This document shows positions 8,098-14,755 of a stretch of DNA of 26,596 bases, piece after piece. Within the stretch, counting starts at the first letter, position 1. Each line of letters starts with the position of its first letter. Source of the DNA: an uncultured Bacteroidales bacterium (GTDB lineage Bacteria; Bacteroidota; Bacteroidia; Bacteroidales; Paludibacteraceae). Both the position numbers and the translations under genes were made by a program. The notes beneath the pieces were generated by a model, which saw nothing but the letters and a program-made list of their open reading frames with translations, made no database searches and was not told where the DNA came from. The DNA lies in the NCBI GenBank assembly GCA_937915765.1, contig CALGHE010000075.1:1-26596 (forward strand), written 5' to 3'.

Positions 8098-8145
8098 CGA
8101 TTGAATTTTTTTATGAGAACAAGCGGTCAATGTAATACCGCAAAA

Positions 8146-8179
8146 GTCAAAGTCCGGATTTGAAGCCCCGGACTTCGAC
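8146..8179 (-). promoter_or_regulatory. 5' UTR hairpin of the helicase operon
   Basis: Arms 8146-8157 and 8168-8179 form a 12-pair stem. In minus-strand RNA all positions pair, with one G-U; in plus-strand RNA the same position is a C-A mismatch, so the fold favours the minus transcript. With the -7 box at 8184-8191 the stem would begin almost at the first transcribed base. It could stabilise the mRNA, or be a weak terminator for the mannanase gene, although only four T follow. Confidence 0.5.
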
Positions 8180-8183
8180 CATG

Positions 8184-8191
8184 CAAATGTA
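8184..8191 (-). promoter_or_regulatory. Putative promoter (-7 box) of the helicase-methyltransferase operon
   Basis: Read on the minus strand this is TACATTTG, a perfect TAnnTTTG. No clear -33 TTTG lies at the expected distance. The predicted start, near 8179, leaves a 5' UTR of about 80 bases before the ATG at 8097. Confidence 0.5.
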
Positions 8192-8262
8192 ATATTAATC
8201 TTTTGTTTTTCTTATCGATTGGCTAAAAAAGGTTTTATCTGCGACAAGATTTCTTTCAGAAA

Positions 8263-8314
8263 TTTCTACGAATCACGATGTGGCAATGCTAATCGTAATC
8301 TGTAGAGGCAGCCT
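8263..8314. repeat. Short degenerate copy of the dispersed repeat (fragment G)
   Basis: Two inverted ends with little between them: TTCTACGAATCACGAT on the left and ATCGTAATCTGTAGAG on the right, the latter continuing into GCAGCCT. The right end reversed reads AGGCTGCCTCTACAGATTA, close to the family end AGGCAACCTCTATAAATTA. It abuts the mannanase stop codon (8315-8317). Confidence 0.45.
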
Positions 8315-9490
8315 TTATTTTTTGCAGATGTCTTTTAAAAACAGCGTTCTTTCAAGATTGTAAAATTCAATGAAGTCCGGAACGGAACTGTGACCGGGGT
8401 ATGGCGCGTAATGATGCGTCACATCACCCTTCACATTTCGCCAGACAAGACCGTAAGCCACAGGATGTTTGGAAAGGATAGAGTCTGCAACTTCAGTCCA
8501 CCAACGTTCGTAAGGTATTCCTTCGAACCCCATTTCGGTCACAGCGACAGGTTTGTCATGTTTCTGTCCAACTGCCGTAAGCATGGACAGTATGGTGTTC
8601 AGATTTTCAGCATACCGTGCGTTTCCGTCCTCTAAACTCATTCCTTCGTCCAAATATTCGTAGGCATCAACACCGAGCAGGTCAACGAGGTCATTGCCGG
8701 GGTACCGTTCAAGATAGATGGCAGAGTCGCCGCCACACTCCATACCTGGCGAATAGGCGTATATCAGATGGTCTGCACCAGATTGGTCAAGAGCTTTGCG
8801 AGTCATTTTCCACAAGTCAACATACTGTTCCGGAGTGCAATGGCTTGCGCCCCACCAAAACCAGTTACCAGTATGTTCGTGCCAAGGTCTGAAAAGAATC
8901 GGTATTTTTTCGCCATCTTCAGTTTTCACGGAGTTCAGAAAATCAGCAAGCCGGCTTAGCCAAACTTGAAATTTATTGTGATTAGAGCCTCCTTCTAAGA
9001 TAGAGGCTACAGTGCTTTCTTTGCTGCTCAGAGCCACAGTGTCATTTTCTATCCACGAGCTACCTCCGCTCAGAGGATTGTTCAAATGCCAGCTTGCCGT
9101 AACAATTCCGCCGCGTCTATAGTGAGCCACCATCTCTTTTCTAATCATGTCAAACGGAACAAAATCGAGCGACAAAGAGTCTCCTATTTCTATATGTCCA
9201 AGGTCAAAACTGATGATAGCGGGATAGTCTCCGCACACATCTTTGACATCGCACCGCCCTTCCGTGAATGTCCAGCTTCGCTCTTCGCCGTTCACTCGTT
9301 CGCGCCCGTAAAGCGTGGCGTCGTGGTGACCAAACATATAACCATTTGAAGACGAAAAACGAAGATGAGCCAACAGACTGTCAGCACGCAAACTTCTGCG
9401 ATTGAGCGCCACCGTTTTTTCAGAATCAAGACAACTCGTCATGTTCATAAGTGCAAAAACTGTGAATAATGTAAATTGAATAAATTTCAT
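8315..9490 (-). CDS. GH26 endo-beta-1,4-mannanase, lipoprotein
   Basis: A protein of 391 residues that should cleave beta-1,4-mannan backbones. A short signal ends in the lipobox MTSC with the lipidated Cys at 20. The next residues (LDSE) are acidic, which in Bacteroidetes can favour export to the cell surface. The GH26 (clan GH-A) core carries the acid/base Glu205 in RPWHEHTGNWFWWG and the nucleophile Glu319 in VTEMGFEG. FGHHDATLYG near residue 53 and the TASWH segment near 131 are also typical. Length fits a single catalytic domain with no binding module. No SusC/SusD, mannosidase or epimerase gene is nearby, but an AraC-type gene lies upstream on the same strand. A good promoter is seen at 9524-9553. 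Confidence 0.94.
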   Translation of the reverse strand: MKFIQFTLFTVFALMNMTSCLDSEKTVALNRRSLRADSLLAHLRFSSSNGYMFGHHDATLYGRERVNGEERSWTFTEGRCDVKDVCGDYPAIISFDLGHIEIGDSLSLDFVPFDMIRKEMVAHYRRGGIVTASWHLNNPLSGGSSWIENDTVALSSKESTVASILEGGSNHNKFQVWLSRLADFLNSVKTEDGEKIPILFRPWHEHTGNWFWWGASHCTPEQYVDLWKMTRKALDQSGADHLIYAYSPGMECGGDSAIYLERYPGNDLVDLLGVDAYEYLDEGMSLEDGNARYAENLNTILSMLTAVGQKHDKPVAVTEMGFEGIPYERWWTEVADSILSKHPVAYGLVWRNVKGDVTHHYAPYPGHSSVPDFIEFYNLERTLFLKDICKK

Positions 9491-9523
9491 GGGTCAATTT
9501 TTATGCAAAGAAAGTATTGATTC

Positions 9524-9553
9524 CGAATATATACCGACACTATTTTAACCAAA
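9524..9553 (-). promoter_or_regulatory. Promoter of the GH26 mannanase gene
   Basis: On the minus strand, TTTG (9550-9553) is followed 18 bases later by TATATTCG (9524-9531), which fits the Bacteroidetes pattern TTTG/TAnnTTTG with one change. The 5' UTR would be about 30 bases. Repeat copy C begins 26 bases upstream. Confidence 0.6.
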
Positions 9554-9578
9554 TATTTGTAAAATCTAAAAAGTGTAA

Positions 9579-9762
9579 ATTCTATAAATTAGGTCGAGAT
9601 GATTTTTAAAAGCCTTTTGCTTAGGTTGATTACATTCGCGAAGGAGCGATGCTGACATCATGACTAAGTGAATATAAGCAAGACAAGTAAAATGAATTCA
9701 AAAGCGTCCGAAACGGATTTTATAACAAAAAATAATAAAAACGTAATTTATAGAAGCTGCCT
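9579..9762 (-). repeat. Dispersed intergenic repeat, copy C
   Basis: This is the fullest copy. Its ends are inverted: TTCTATAAATTAGG on the left, TAATTTATAGAAGCTGCCT on the right. The core read on the minus strand contains TTTCGGACGCTTTTGAATTC, CTTGCTTATATTCACT, GCATCGCTCCTTCGCGAA and AATCAACCTAAGC. These recur in copies A, B, D and F. It fills most of the 361-base gap between the AraC-type gene and the mannanase promoter; the rest of the gap (9763-9851) shows nothing clear. Confidence 0.75.
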
Positions 9763-9851
9763 TTGGTGATTTTCACACCCTGAAATTCACAGTTTTTGAA
9801 AGATTTTAGGCTGATTGTAATTGCCCTTAAAGCAGAATACGTTGACGAAAA

Positions 9852-10778
9852 TCACAAGAGCGACTTCTTTTTATATATTTCTCTGAACTCTTTGGGAGAG
9901 CAGTTTTTATTTTTTTTGAAGAGACGGTTGAAGTTGGATATGTTATTAAAGCCAGATTCGTAACATATTTCGGAGATTGTGTTAGTTGTGGAGATGAGAA
10001 GTCGCGCTGCGTGTCCTAAGCGAATCTCAACTATGTAGTCAGAGAGGCTCTTCCCGGTTCTGAGCTTGAAGAATCTGCTGAAAGACACAGGCGACATTTT
10101 CACCATTTCGGACAGCTGTTTGAGCCTTATATCTTCCTTGTAGTGCTCATTAATATAGTTCTGCACCAAACGGACACGTCTGCTGTCTGAGTTTATGTTT
10201 ACTTTGGAGAACGAGTTGCTGGACAGTGTGTAAGCCTCCTCGCAAAGCGACAATTCATAAAGTATTGCGAAGAATTTCAGGACAGCGTAAAAACCGTCCT
10301 TCTCAGAAGGCAAGGAGATAAGGCTGTCATAAACTTTAAGAATTGCGGACTCAGGAAAACAAAGTCCTTTCTGCGCTTTTTCGAGCATTTTCTTTATCGT
10401 GAAGAACTGATTTTTAGAGAGCAGCGCATCAGGAATTGTTTCGGCAGAAAACTGTATTGTAATCTCCTTTATCTCCTCAGACTCGCATTCGTATTGCTCC
10501 CAGATATGTTCCAGCTGGCATCCTGTAATAAGGACGAGGTCATAATCGCCAATAACTTCAGAGTTGTCTCCGACAGTCCTTCTAGCGCCGTTCGCGTTTT
10601 GGCAGAACGTCAGTTCGCACTCCTCATGGCAATGTATAGGAAAGTCGAAACGAGCCTTTCTTCTGTCTGCAATGTAAAGCACGTCGTTGTTAGACAGCGG
10701 CGTTATCTCTTCTATTATTTCGTTGTTCTGTTTCATTGCAGATTTTGGTGAGAAAAAGAGACGCAGCATCACCTGCAT
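9852..10778 (-). CDS. AraC-family transcriptional regulator with cupin sensor domain
   Basis: A protein of 308 residues. The N-terminal half has a cupin-like sensor (about 40-110) with FPIHCHEECELTFC and a DLVLITGCQLEHIWE strand, the usual ligand pocket of this class. The C-terminal 205-300 holds the paired helix-turn-helix of AraC/XylS: IRLKQLSEMVKMSPVSFSRF, then ISEICYESGFNNISNFNRLF. The ATG at 10778 has a purine-rich AAGAAAGAG upstream; an ATG at 10736 is also possible. It lies 42 bases after punA on the same strand and may be read through from it. The next gene downstream is the GH26 mannanase, so mannan-linked control is plausible but not shown. Confidence 0.88.
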   Translation of the reverse strand: MQVMLRLFFSPKSAMKQNNEIIEEITPLSNNDVLYIADRRKARFDFPIHCHEECELTFCQNANGARRTVGDNSEVIGDYDLVLITGCQLEHIWEQYECESEEIKEITIQFSAETIPDALLSKNQFFTIKKMLEKAQKGLCFPESAILKVYDSLISLPSEKDGFYAVLKFFAILYELSLCEEAYTLSSNSFSKVNINSDSRRVRLVQNYINEHYKEDIRLKQLSEMVKMSPVSFSRFFKLRTGKSLSDYIVEIRLGHAARLLISTTNTISEICYESGFNNISNFNRLFKKNKNCSPKEFREIYKKKSLL

Positions 10779-10820
10779 CTCTTTCTTATAAAAACATTAA
10801 AAATAGGAGTATGTCTTTTG

Positions 10821-11633
10821 TCAGCAAAACTTTATCAAGTCTTTTATGAGGACAGACAAGTTTGCTTGCGCTTTTTTCGTGTTCTCCTGCACCTCGTCAT
10901 GAGAAACCTCATTGATGTTTGCGTCAAGTCCCACGTTAGCGACGATGGATATTCCGAAGCATTTAATTCCTGCATGATGAGCCACTATAACCTCCGGCAC
11001 AGTTGACATACCAACCGTGTCGCCGCCAATTTTATGGAAATAGCGGTATTCAGCAAGAGTCTCGAACGAAGGCCCTTGAGTGCCCACATACACACCTTTT
11101 TTGTAAGGTATGTTATGCTTGGCCGCAATCTCTTCAGCTTTCGCTATCAGTTTTTTGTTATACGCGTCGCCCATATCAGGGAATCGGGTGCCAAGTTCCT
11201 CGATGTTAGGTCCTCTGAGCGGATGCTCCGGAAACATATTCAGATGGTCTGTGATGAACATGATGTCGCCCGGCACAAACTCCGGATTTAGTCCGCCCGC
11301 AGCGTTTGACACAATAAGCGTCTCAATGCCGAACACCTTCATCACACGTTCCGGAAACGTTATTTCGGACATCGAATAGCCCTCGTAATAGTGCAGTCTG
11401 CCTTGCATCGCCATAATCTGCACGCCCTCAAGATAACCGAAGAGCAAGCATCCCTGATGACCCGCCACAGTGCTGGTTTTGAAATTAGGAATTTCAGAGT
11501 AAGGAATCTTGTCCGCAACCTCAATGTTCTTAGCCAAATCGCCCAGACCGGTGCCCAAAATAATAGCGACCTTAGGGCGAAGCGCGGTTCTCGACTTCAG
11601 AAAATCGCACGTGTTATTTATTTTTTGCCACAT
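10821..11633 (-). CDS. punA: Purine nucleoside phosphorylase, trimeric type
   Basis: Cleaves purine ribonucleosides with phosphate to free base and ribose-1-phosphate in purine salvage. The length of 270 residues is normal for the trimeric PNP/MTAP family. Conserved parts are the phosphate site GTGLG (27-31), VAGHQG with His59, the RLHYYEGY segment (79-86), NAAGG (110-114), VGTQGPSFET with Glu191, GGDTVGMST with Met210, and the Asn in ISIVANVG (N233). The Asn rather than Asp at that base-contact position fits 6-oxopurines such as inosine and guanosine. The first 16 bases overlap the 3' end of lpxK, so the two are probably cotranscribed. Confidence 0.95.
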   Translation of the reverse strand: MWQKINNTCDFLKSRTALRPKVAIILGTGLGDLAKNIEVADKIPYSEIPNFKTSTVAGHQGCLLFGYLEGVQIMAMQGRLHYYEGYSMSEITFPERVMKVFGIETLIVSNAAGGLNPEFVPGDIMFITDHLNMFPEHPLRGPNIEELGTRFPDMGDAYNKKLIAKAEEIAAKHNIPYKKGVYVGTQGPSFETLAEYRYFHKIGGDTVGMSTVPEVIVAHHAGIKCFGISIVANVGLDANINEVSHDEVQENTKKAQANLSVLIKDLIKFC

Positions 11634-12697
11634 AATTTTAAAATTTGTTTGTCGAAGTCCTCGCCCCCGTAAAGGAAGCTGACAGACATCGGGATGTGAT
11701 AAATATGATTTTTCAGACTCTCAGGAAAATTCGGGTCGTTCTTCATTCTGACCGCATCTTTTTCCGTCGTTATTATTATTTTCTTTTCTGAGCTTAACTT
11801 TCCGAACGCCCTCTCTATGTTAGAATAGTCGTTTTTAGAAAAGTTGTGATGGTCAGAGAAGTTCATCATTTCCACGTTTTTGACCAGTTTCCTCACATAC
11901 TCCTCGAACGGAGCCGGGTTTGCTATTCCAGTCAGCAAAAGAGCTTCATAGCCAGAGATTGAATCCGCCTTGACCACCTTGCCGTTGCCTTCAAAAACGG
12001 CTTTCGGCTCGTCATATTTAGTTGTAGTGAAGTGCAAAGACTGATAAGGGTAGAGTTTCAGTTTCTTCCCTATAATCCTAAATTCAATCGGCTTTATGTC
12101 TGCCGGGCACTTCGTCACGACCACAATCTGCGCTCTGTCCTTAGATTTTGCTGGCTCCCGCAGGTTGCCGGCAGGGAAAAGCAGATCGTCTGTTATCAGC
12201 CTGTTGTAGTCTATGAGCAGAATAGCCAAGTCCGGCGTCACGTACCTGTGCTGAAAAGCATCGTCCAGCAGAAACACGTCAGGTCTCGGCTTCACGTCAG
12301 AAAGCACCTTTTCAATCCCCCTGCATCTGTTTCCGTCAACTGCAAGTGTTATGTCTGGAAATTTCTGCTTAATCTGATATGGCTCGTCGCCAATATCTCT
12401 TGGCAACGATTTGCCCGAAGACAGAACAAAGCCGCTTGTTTTTCGTTTGTAGCCTCTGCTTAGCACGCAGACAGAATAGTTGTCTTTGAGCAGACGCACA
12501 AGATACTCCGTAACCGGGGTTTTGCCAGTTCCGCCCATTGTTATATTACCCACGCATATAACCTTGCTCCCGGACGCACGGTAACTCTTCGACTCTAAAA
12601 CTTTAATGTTAAAAAGCCAATTGCGAAAAATCACCACCGCCCCATAGATTAAAGAGAACGGGTAAAGTAATATTTTTATGAACAAAGAATCCCTCAT
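11618..12697 (-). CDS. lpxK: Tetraacyldisaccharide 4'-kinase LpxK
   Basis: Phosphorylates the 4' position of the lipid A disaccharide precursor at the inner membrane. From the ATG at 12697 it is 359 residues. The N-terminal LLYPFSLIYGAVVIFRNWLF is the membrane-associated helix usual for LpxK. The P-loop is GNITMGGTGKT (50-60), followed by SRGYKRKT, GDEPYQIKQKFP and LLDDAFQHRY, all standard for the family. The frame stays open to an ATG at 12787, but a -7 promoter box (12740-12747) lies inside that extension and family members begin near the chosen Met. It overlaps punA by 16 bases. Confidence 0.93.
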   Translation of the reverse strand: MRDSLFIKILLYPFSLIYGAVVIFRNWLFNIKVLESKSYRASGSKVICVGNITMGGTGKTPVTEYLVRLLKDNYSVCVLSRGYKRKTSGFVLSSGKSLPRDIGDEPYQIKQKFPDITLAVDGNRCRGIEKVLSDVKPRPDVFLLDDAFQHRYVTPDLAILLIDYNRLITDDLLFPAGNLREPAKSKDRAQIVVVTKCPADIKPIEFRIIGKKLKLYPYQSLHFTTTKYDEPKAVFEGNGKVVKADSISGYEALLLTGIANPAPFEEYVRKLVKNVEMMNFSDHHNFSKNDYSNIERAFGKLSSEKKIIITTEKDAVRMKNDPNFPESLKNHIYHIPMSVSFLYGGEDFDKQILKLCGKK

Positions 12698-12739
12698 ACG
12701 CAAATCTGATGCAACAATTCCACGGCTCTGTCGATGCGT

Positions 12740-12747
12740 CGAACGTA
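12740..12747 (-). promoter_or_regulatory. Putative promoter (-7 box) of lpxK-punA
   Basis: Minus-strand TACGTTCG fits TAnnTTTG with one change and has a T-rich stretch (GGTTTTTC) about 20 bases upstream. The 5' UTR would be about 37 bases. It supports the lpxK start at 12697. Confidence 0.45.
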
Positions 12748-13011
12748 GCCCGGATTTTTTTGAAAAACCGTTTGAAAACATTTCCAAAGAACTGCCTCTT
12801 TTCCTTGCAGAACACTATGAAATTAAACTGCACAGCCACAAGCAATTCCTTAGAATTTACAAGATATGACTTATTTTTATACAAAGCAAAAAAAGATAGC
12901 ACGAAAAAACCGATATGTGTTTTATAACATATAAAACGGCAAAATTTTAGTTTCTCTGGTATTTTACATACGTATTAAAACAAGGATTTGAGATGGTTGA
13001 GCAGAATTATA

Positions 13012-13184
13012 AGGCAACATCTGCAAATTACGATTTTTCATTTTTTTCATAAAACCCATATCAGAGGCTTTTGGATTCATTCTCCTTATCTTGCTCATTA
13101 TTCACTCAGTCACGATTCCACATCGCTTCTTCGCTAATATAATCAACCTAAGTAAAACGCTCTTCAAAATCAATCAGGTTGCCT
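13012..13184 (+). repeat. Dispersed intergenic repeat, copy D
   Basis: Starts with AGGCAACATCTGCAAATTA and ends with CAGGTTGCCT, an inverted remnant of the same end. The core has GAGGCTTTTGGATTCATT, CTTGCTCATTATTCACT, AGTCACGAT, CATCGCTTCTTCGC and ATAATCAACCTAAG in the same order as copy C read on the minus strand. Confidence 0.72.
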
Positions 13185-13229
13185 ATACAGTTTTTACACT
13201 ATAACAAGCAACCTGACTGAATATCATAA

Positions 13230-13249
13230 AAATCAGTTGTTTCTGATTT
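13230..13249 (-). terminator. Weak terminator after the prohibitin-like gene
   Basis: AAATCAG (13230-13236) pairs with CTGATTT (13243-13249). On the minus strand the stem is followed by further T bases. The stem is short and AT-rich. Confidence 0.4.
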
Positions 13250-13266
13250 GTCTAAATCACAGATAT

Positions 13267-14067
13267 TTATTTAGTCATATCACGATACAACTTAGGAACT
13301 TCTCCATACTGAGGCATTTTTCCGTCCCACTTCTCAATAAACATTTGCTGTATGATTAGAGGAGTGAGGGCCGACGCTTTCAGGTCGTTGACCTTCTTTT
13401 CAGCCTCCGCAGCAATGACTTTAGCCTTTGCTTCAGCTTCGGCCTGACGCAATTTATTTTCTGCCTGATAAGCCTCCTGTGTTGTACGGTTCTTAGCGTC
13501 AATCGCGTCCTTCAGAGACTGAGGCGCCGTGATATTAGAAGTAAGCTGCTGGAAAATAAAACCTTCCTTGTTCAGTTCGTCAACCAGCATTTTCTGAACC
13601 GCCAGTTCAAAATCCTGTCTGTTGCTAATCAACGAATCAGACGGGAACTGATTGGCAACAATACGATAGCTGTCCATGATGACATTACGGATATAACCAT
13701 CCTCCAGTTCACCAAGACTTCTTCTGTACTGGCGGAACATCTGAGGCACCCGACTTCTGTCCACATAGTAAGAGAAAGTAGGGTCAACCGTAAATTCGGA
13801 ACCATCCTTCGCATTCACGTAAAAAGGCGAATAATCCTTCACTTGTGTAAATGTAGGGAACTCATGAATCTGAGTGAACAGAGGCAGATAGAAGACCCAT
13901 CCTGTCACCTCCGTGATATCGTCAACACCTCTGTTGTCGCCCACAAGATTCACCTTAATGCCCACGCAACCGGCATCAATTCGCTCAACACCCACAAACA
14001 ATTTACAAAAAACACCTATTCCGACCAACAGAATAAATGTAATCAATAAAACACGCATCGATTTCAT
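13267..14067 (-). CDS. SPFH/Band 7 (prohibitin-like) membrane protein
   Basis: A protein of 266 residues. Residues 5-25 form one N-terminal membrane anchor. The SPFH/Band 7 domain spans about 26-190 (GCVGIKVNL, TGWVFYLPLFTQIHEFPTF, then a long EFTVDPTFSYYV strand). An alanine- and glutamate-rich coiled coil lies at about 195-232 (KLRQAEAEAKAKVIAAEAEK). Such proteins build large ring assemblies on the membrane and often act on proteases or membrane order. The partner here is unknown. It begins one base after the stop codon of the small membrane gene, so the two are tightly coupled. A second, different SPFH gene lies on the far side of argS. Confidence 0.88.
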   Translation of the reverse strand: MKSMRVLLITFILLVGIGVFCKLFVGVERIDAGCVGIKVNLVGDNRGVDDITEVTGWVFYLPLFTQIHEFPTFTQVKDYSPFYVNAKDGSEFTVDPTFSYYVDRSRVPQMFRQYRRSLGELEDGYIRNVIMDSYRIVANQFPSDSLISNRQDFELAVQKMLVDELNKEGFIFQQLTSNITAPQSLKDAIDAKNRTTQEAYQAENKLRQAEAEAKAKVIAAEAEKKVNDLKASALTPLIIQQMFIEKWDGKMPQYGEVPKLYRDMTK

Positions 14068-14068
14068 A

Positions 14069-14440
14069 TTACAATATATTTAAAAGTATTAAAACAAGCA
14101 CTATCACAAAAACATGCGCAGAATCCAACGAAAGCTTGTCGCCCAACTGAATCTTTGGCACATTCAGAGAATTAAATATTCTTTGGAAAAAATCGCTCAC
14201 AATCTTATGGTAATCCAGCAACTTCTGAAACCGAGGGTACATTTTGTCCCTGTACTGCGCCAGTTTCCAACCCATGACGTAAAAAAACAGGAAAAACGAA
14301 AGAGCAATTTTAATAAATGCAGAAAAGAATCCGCTTCCGCCGCCTGCAGGCTCTGTTTCTACAGAAAAAGAGCTGAAGCCCAGCAATATTGCCACTAACA
14401 CGCACGCTACAAATATCAATACGACATCAAATTTCTTCAT
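14069..14440 (-). CDS. Small three-helix membrane protein, unknown function
   Basis: A protein of 123 residues that I do not recognise. Three hydrophobic segments are visible: about 6-22, 39-57 and 108-122. A glycine-rich extramembrane turn (PAGGGSG) follows the first, and a basic amphipathic stretch (QYRDKMYPRFQKLLDYHK) follows the second. It is first in a two-gene unit with the prohibitin-like gene one base away, which suggests a partner role. NfeD proteins are the usual small partners of SPFH proteins, but no NfeD OB-fold domain is present here. A TACATTTG promoter box lies at 14554-14561. Confidence 0.75.
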   Translation of the reverse strand: MKKFDVVLIFVACVLVAILLGFSSFSVETEPAGGGSGFFSAFIKIALSFFLFFYVMGWKLAQYRDKMYPRFQKLLDYHKIVSDFFQRIFNSLNVPKIQLGDKLSLDSAHVFVIVLVLILLNIL

Positions 14441-14553
14441 GACCTTTTATTATATATCATTATCAAGCTCATACACATTTATGATCAGAGCAATTTATAA
14501 AATCTCATCATCGAAACCCTCCTGAAACAAAACATCATACGAGTTCCGCAGAA

Positions 14554-14561
14554 CAAATGTA
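14554..14561 (-). promoter_or_regulatory. Putative promoter (-7 box) of the small membrane protein-prohibitin unit
   Basis: Minus-strand TACATTTG is a perfect TAnnTTTG. The -33 element is not clear. The predicted 5' UTR is about 110 bases. Confidence 0.45.
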
Positions 14562-14670
14562 CAATTTTTTTTGAGATTATTCACCTCTCATAAAAAAAAA
14601 TATTTTGGCGATTATACTTGTTCTTTCATAAAAAACACATCAAAAGAGCTTTAGGCTAAAATGTCTAAAA

Positions 14671-14705
14671 CAAAAAAGCCTGCACCCACGAGGAGCGCAA
14701 GCTTT
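14671..14705 (-). terminator. Intrinsic terminator of argS
   Basis: On the minus strand GCTTGCGCTC pairs with GGGTGCAGGC, with some G-U pairs, and is followed by TTTTTTG. It lies about 50 bases after the argS stop codon. Confidence 0.75.
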
Positions 14706-14755
14706 ATTCCATATTTGTGTTTTAGATGAGTTTTAAAAATTCACCTTTGCTAAAA

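Larger units (their letters stand above)
12698..13266. other. Gene-free interval between lpxK and the prohibitin-like gene
   Basis: Frames crossing this stretch do not resemble any family I know. It holds the lpxK promoter (12740-12747), AT-rich DNA, repeat copy D (13012-13184), a nine-base inverted pair (13174-13182 with 13208-13216) and a weak terminator (13230-13249). Confidence 0.7.
14441..14755. other. Intergenic interval with promoter and terminator
   Basis: This gap holds the promoter box for the small membrane gene (14554-14561) and the argS terminator (14671-14705). Nothing else is clear; no gene is supported. Confidence 0.7.

Noticed and set aside
8098..8130. N-terminal extension of the helicase to a TTG start
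   Set aside because: The added residues (LTACSHKKIQS) look random and the ATG at 8097 gives the usual family start; not fully excluded.
12609..12902. Minus-strand frame of 97 codons across the lpxK start
   Set aside because: It overlaps the lpxK start out of frame, and its composition is that of AT-rich non-coding DNA.
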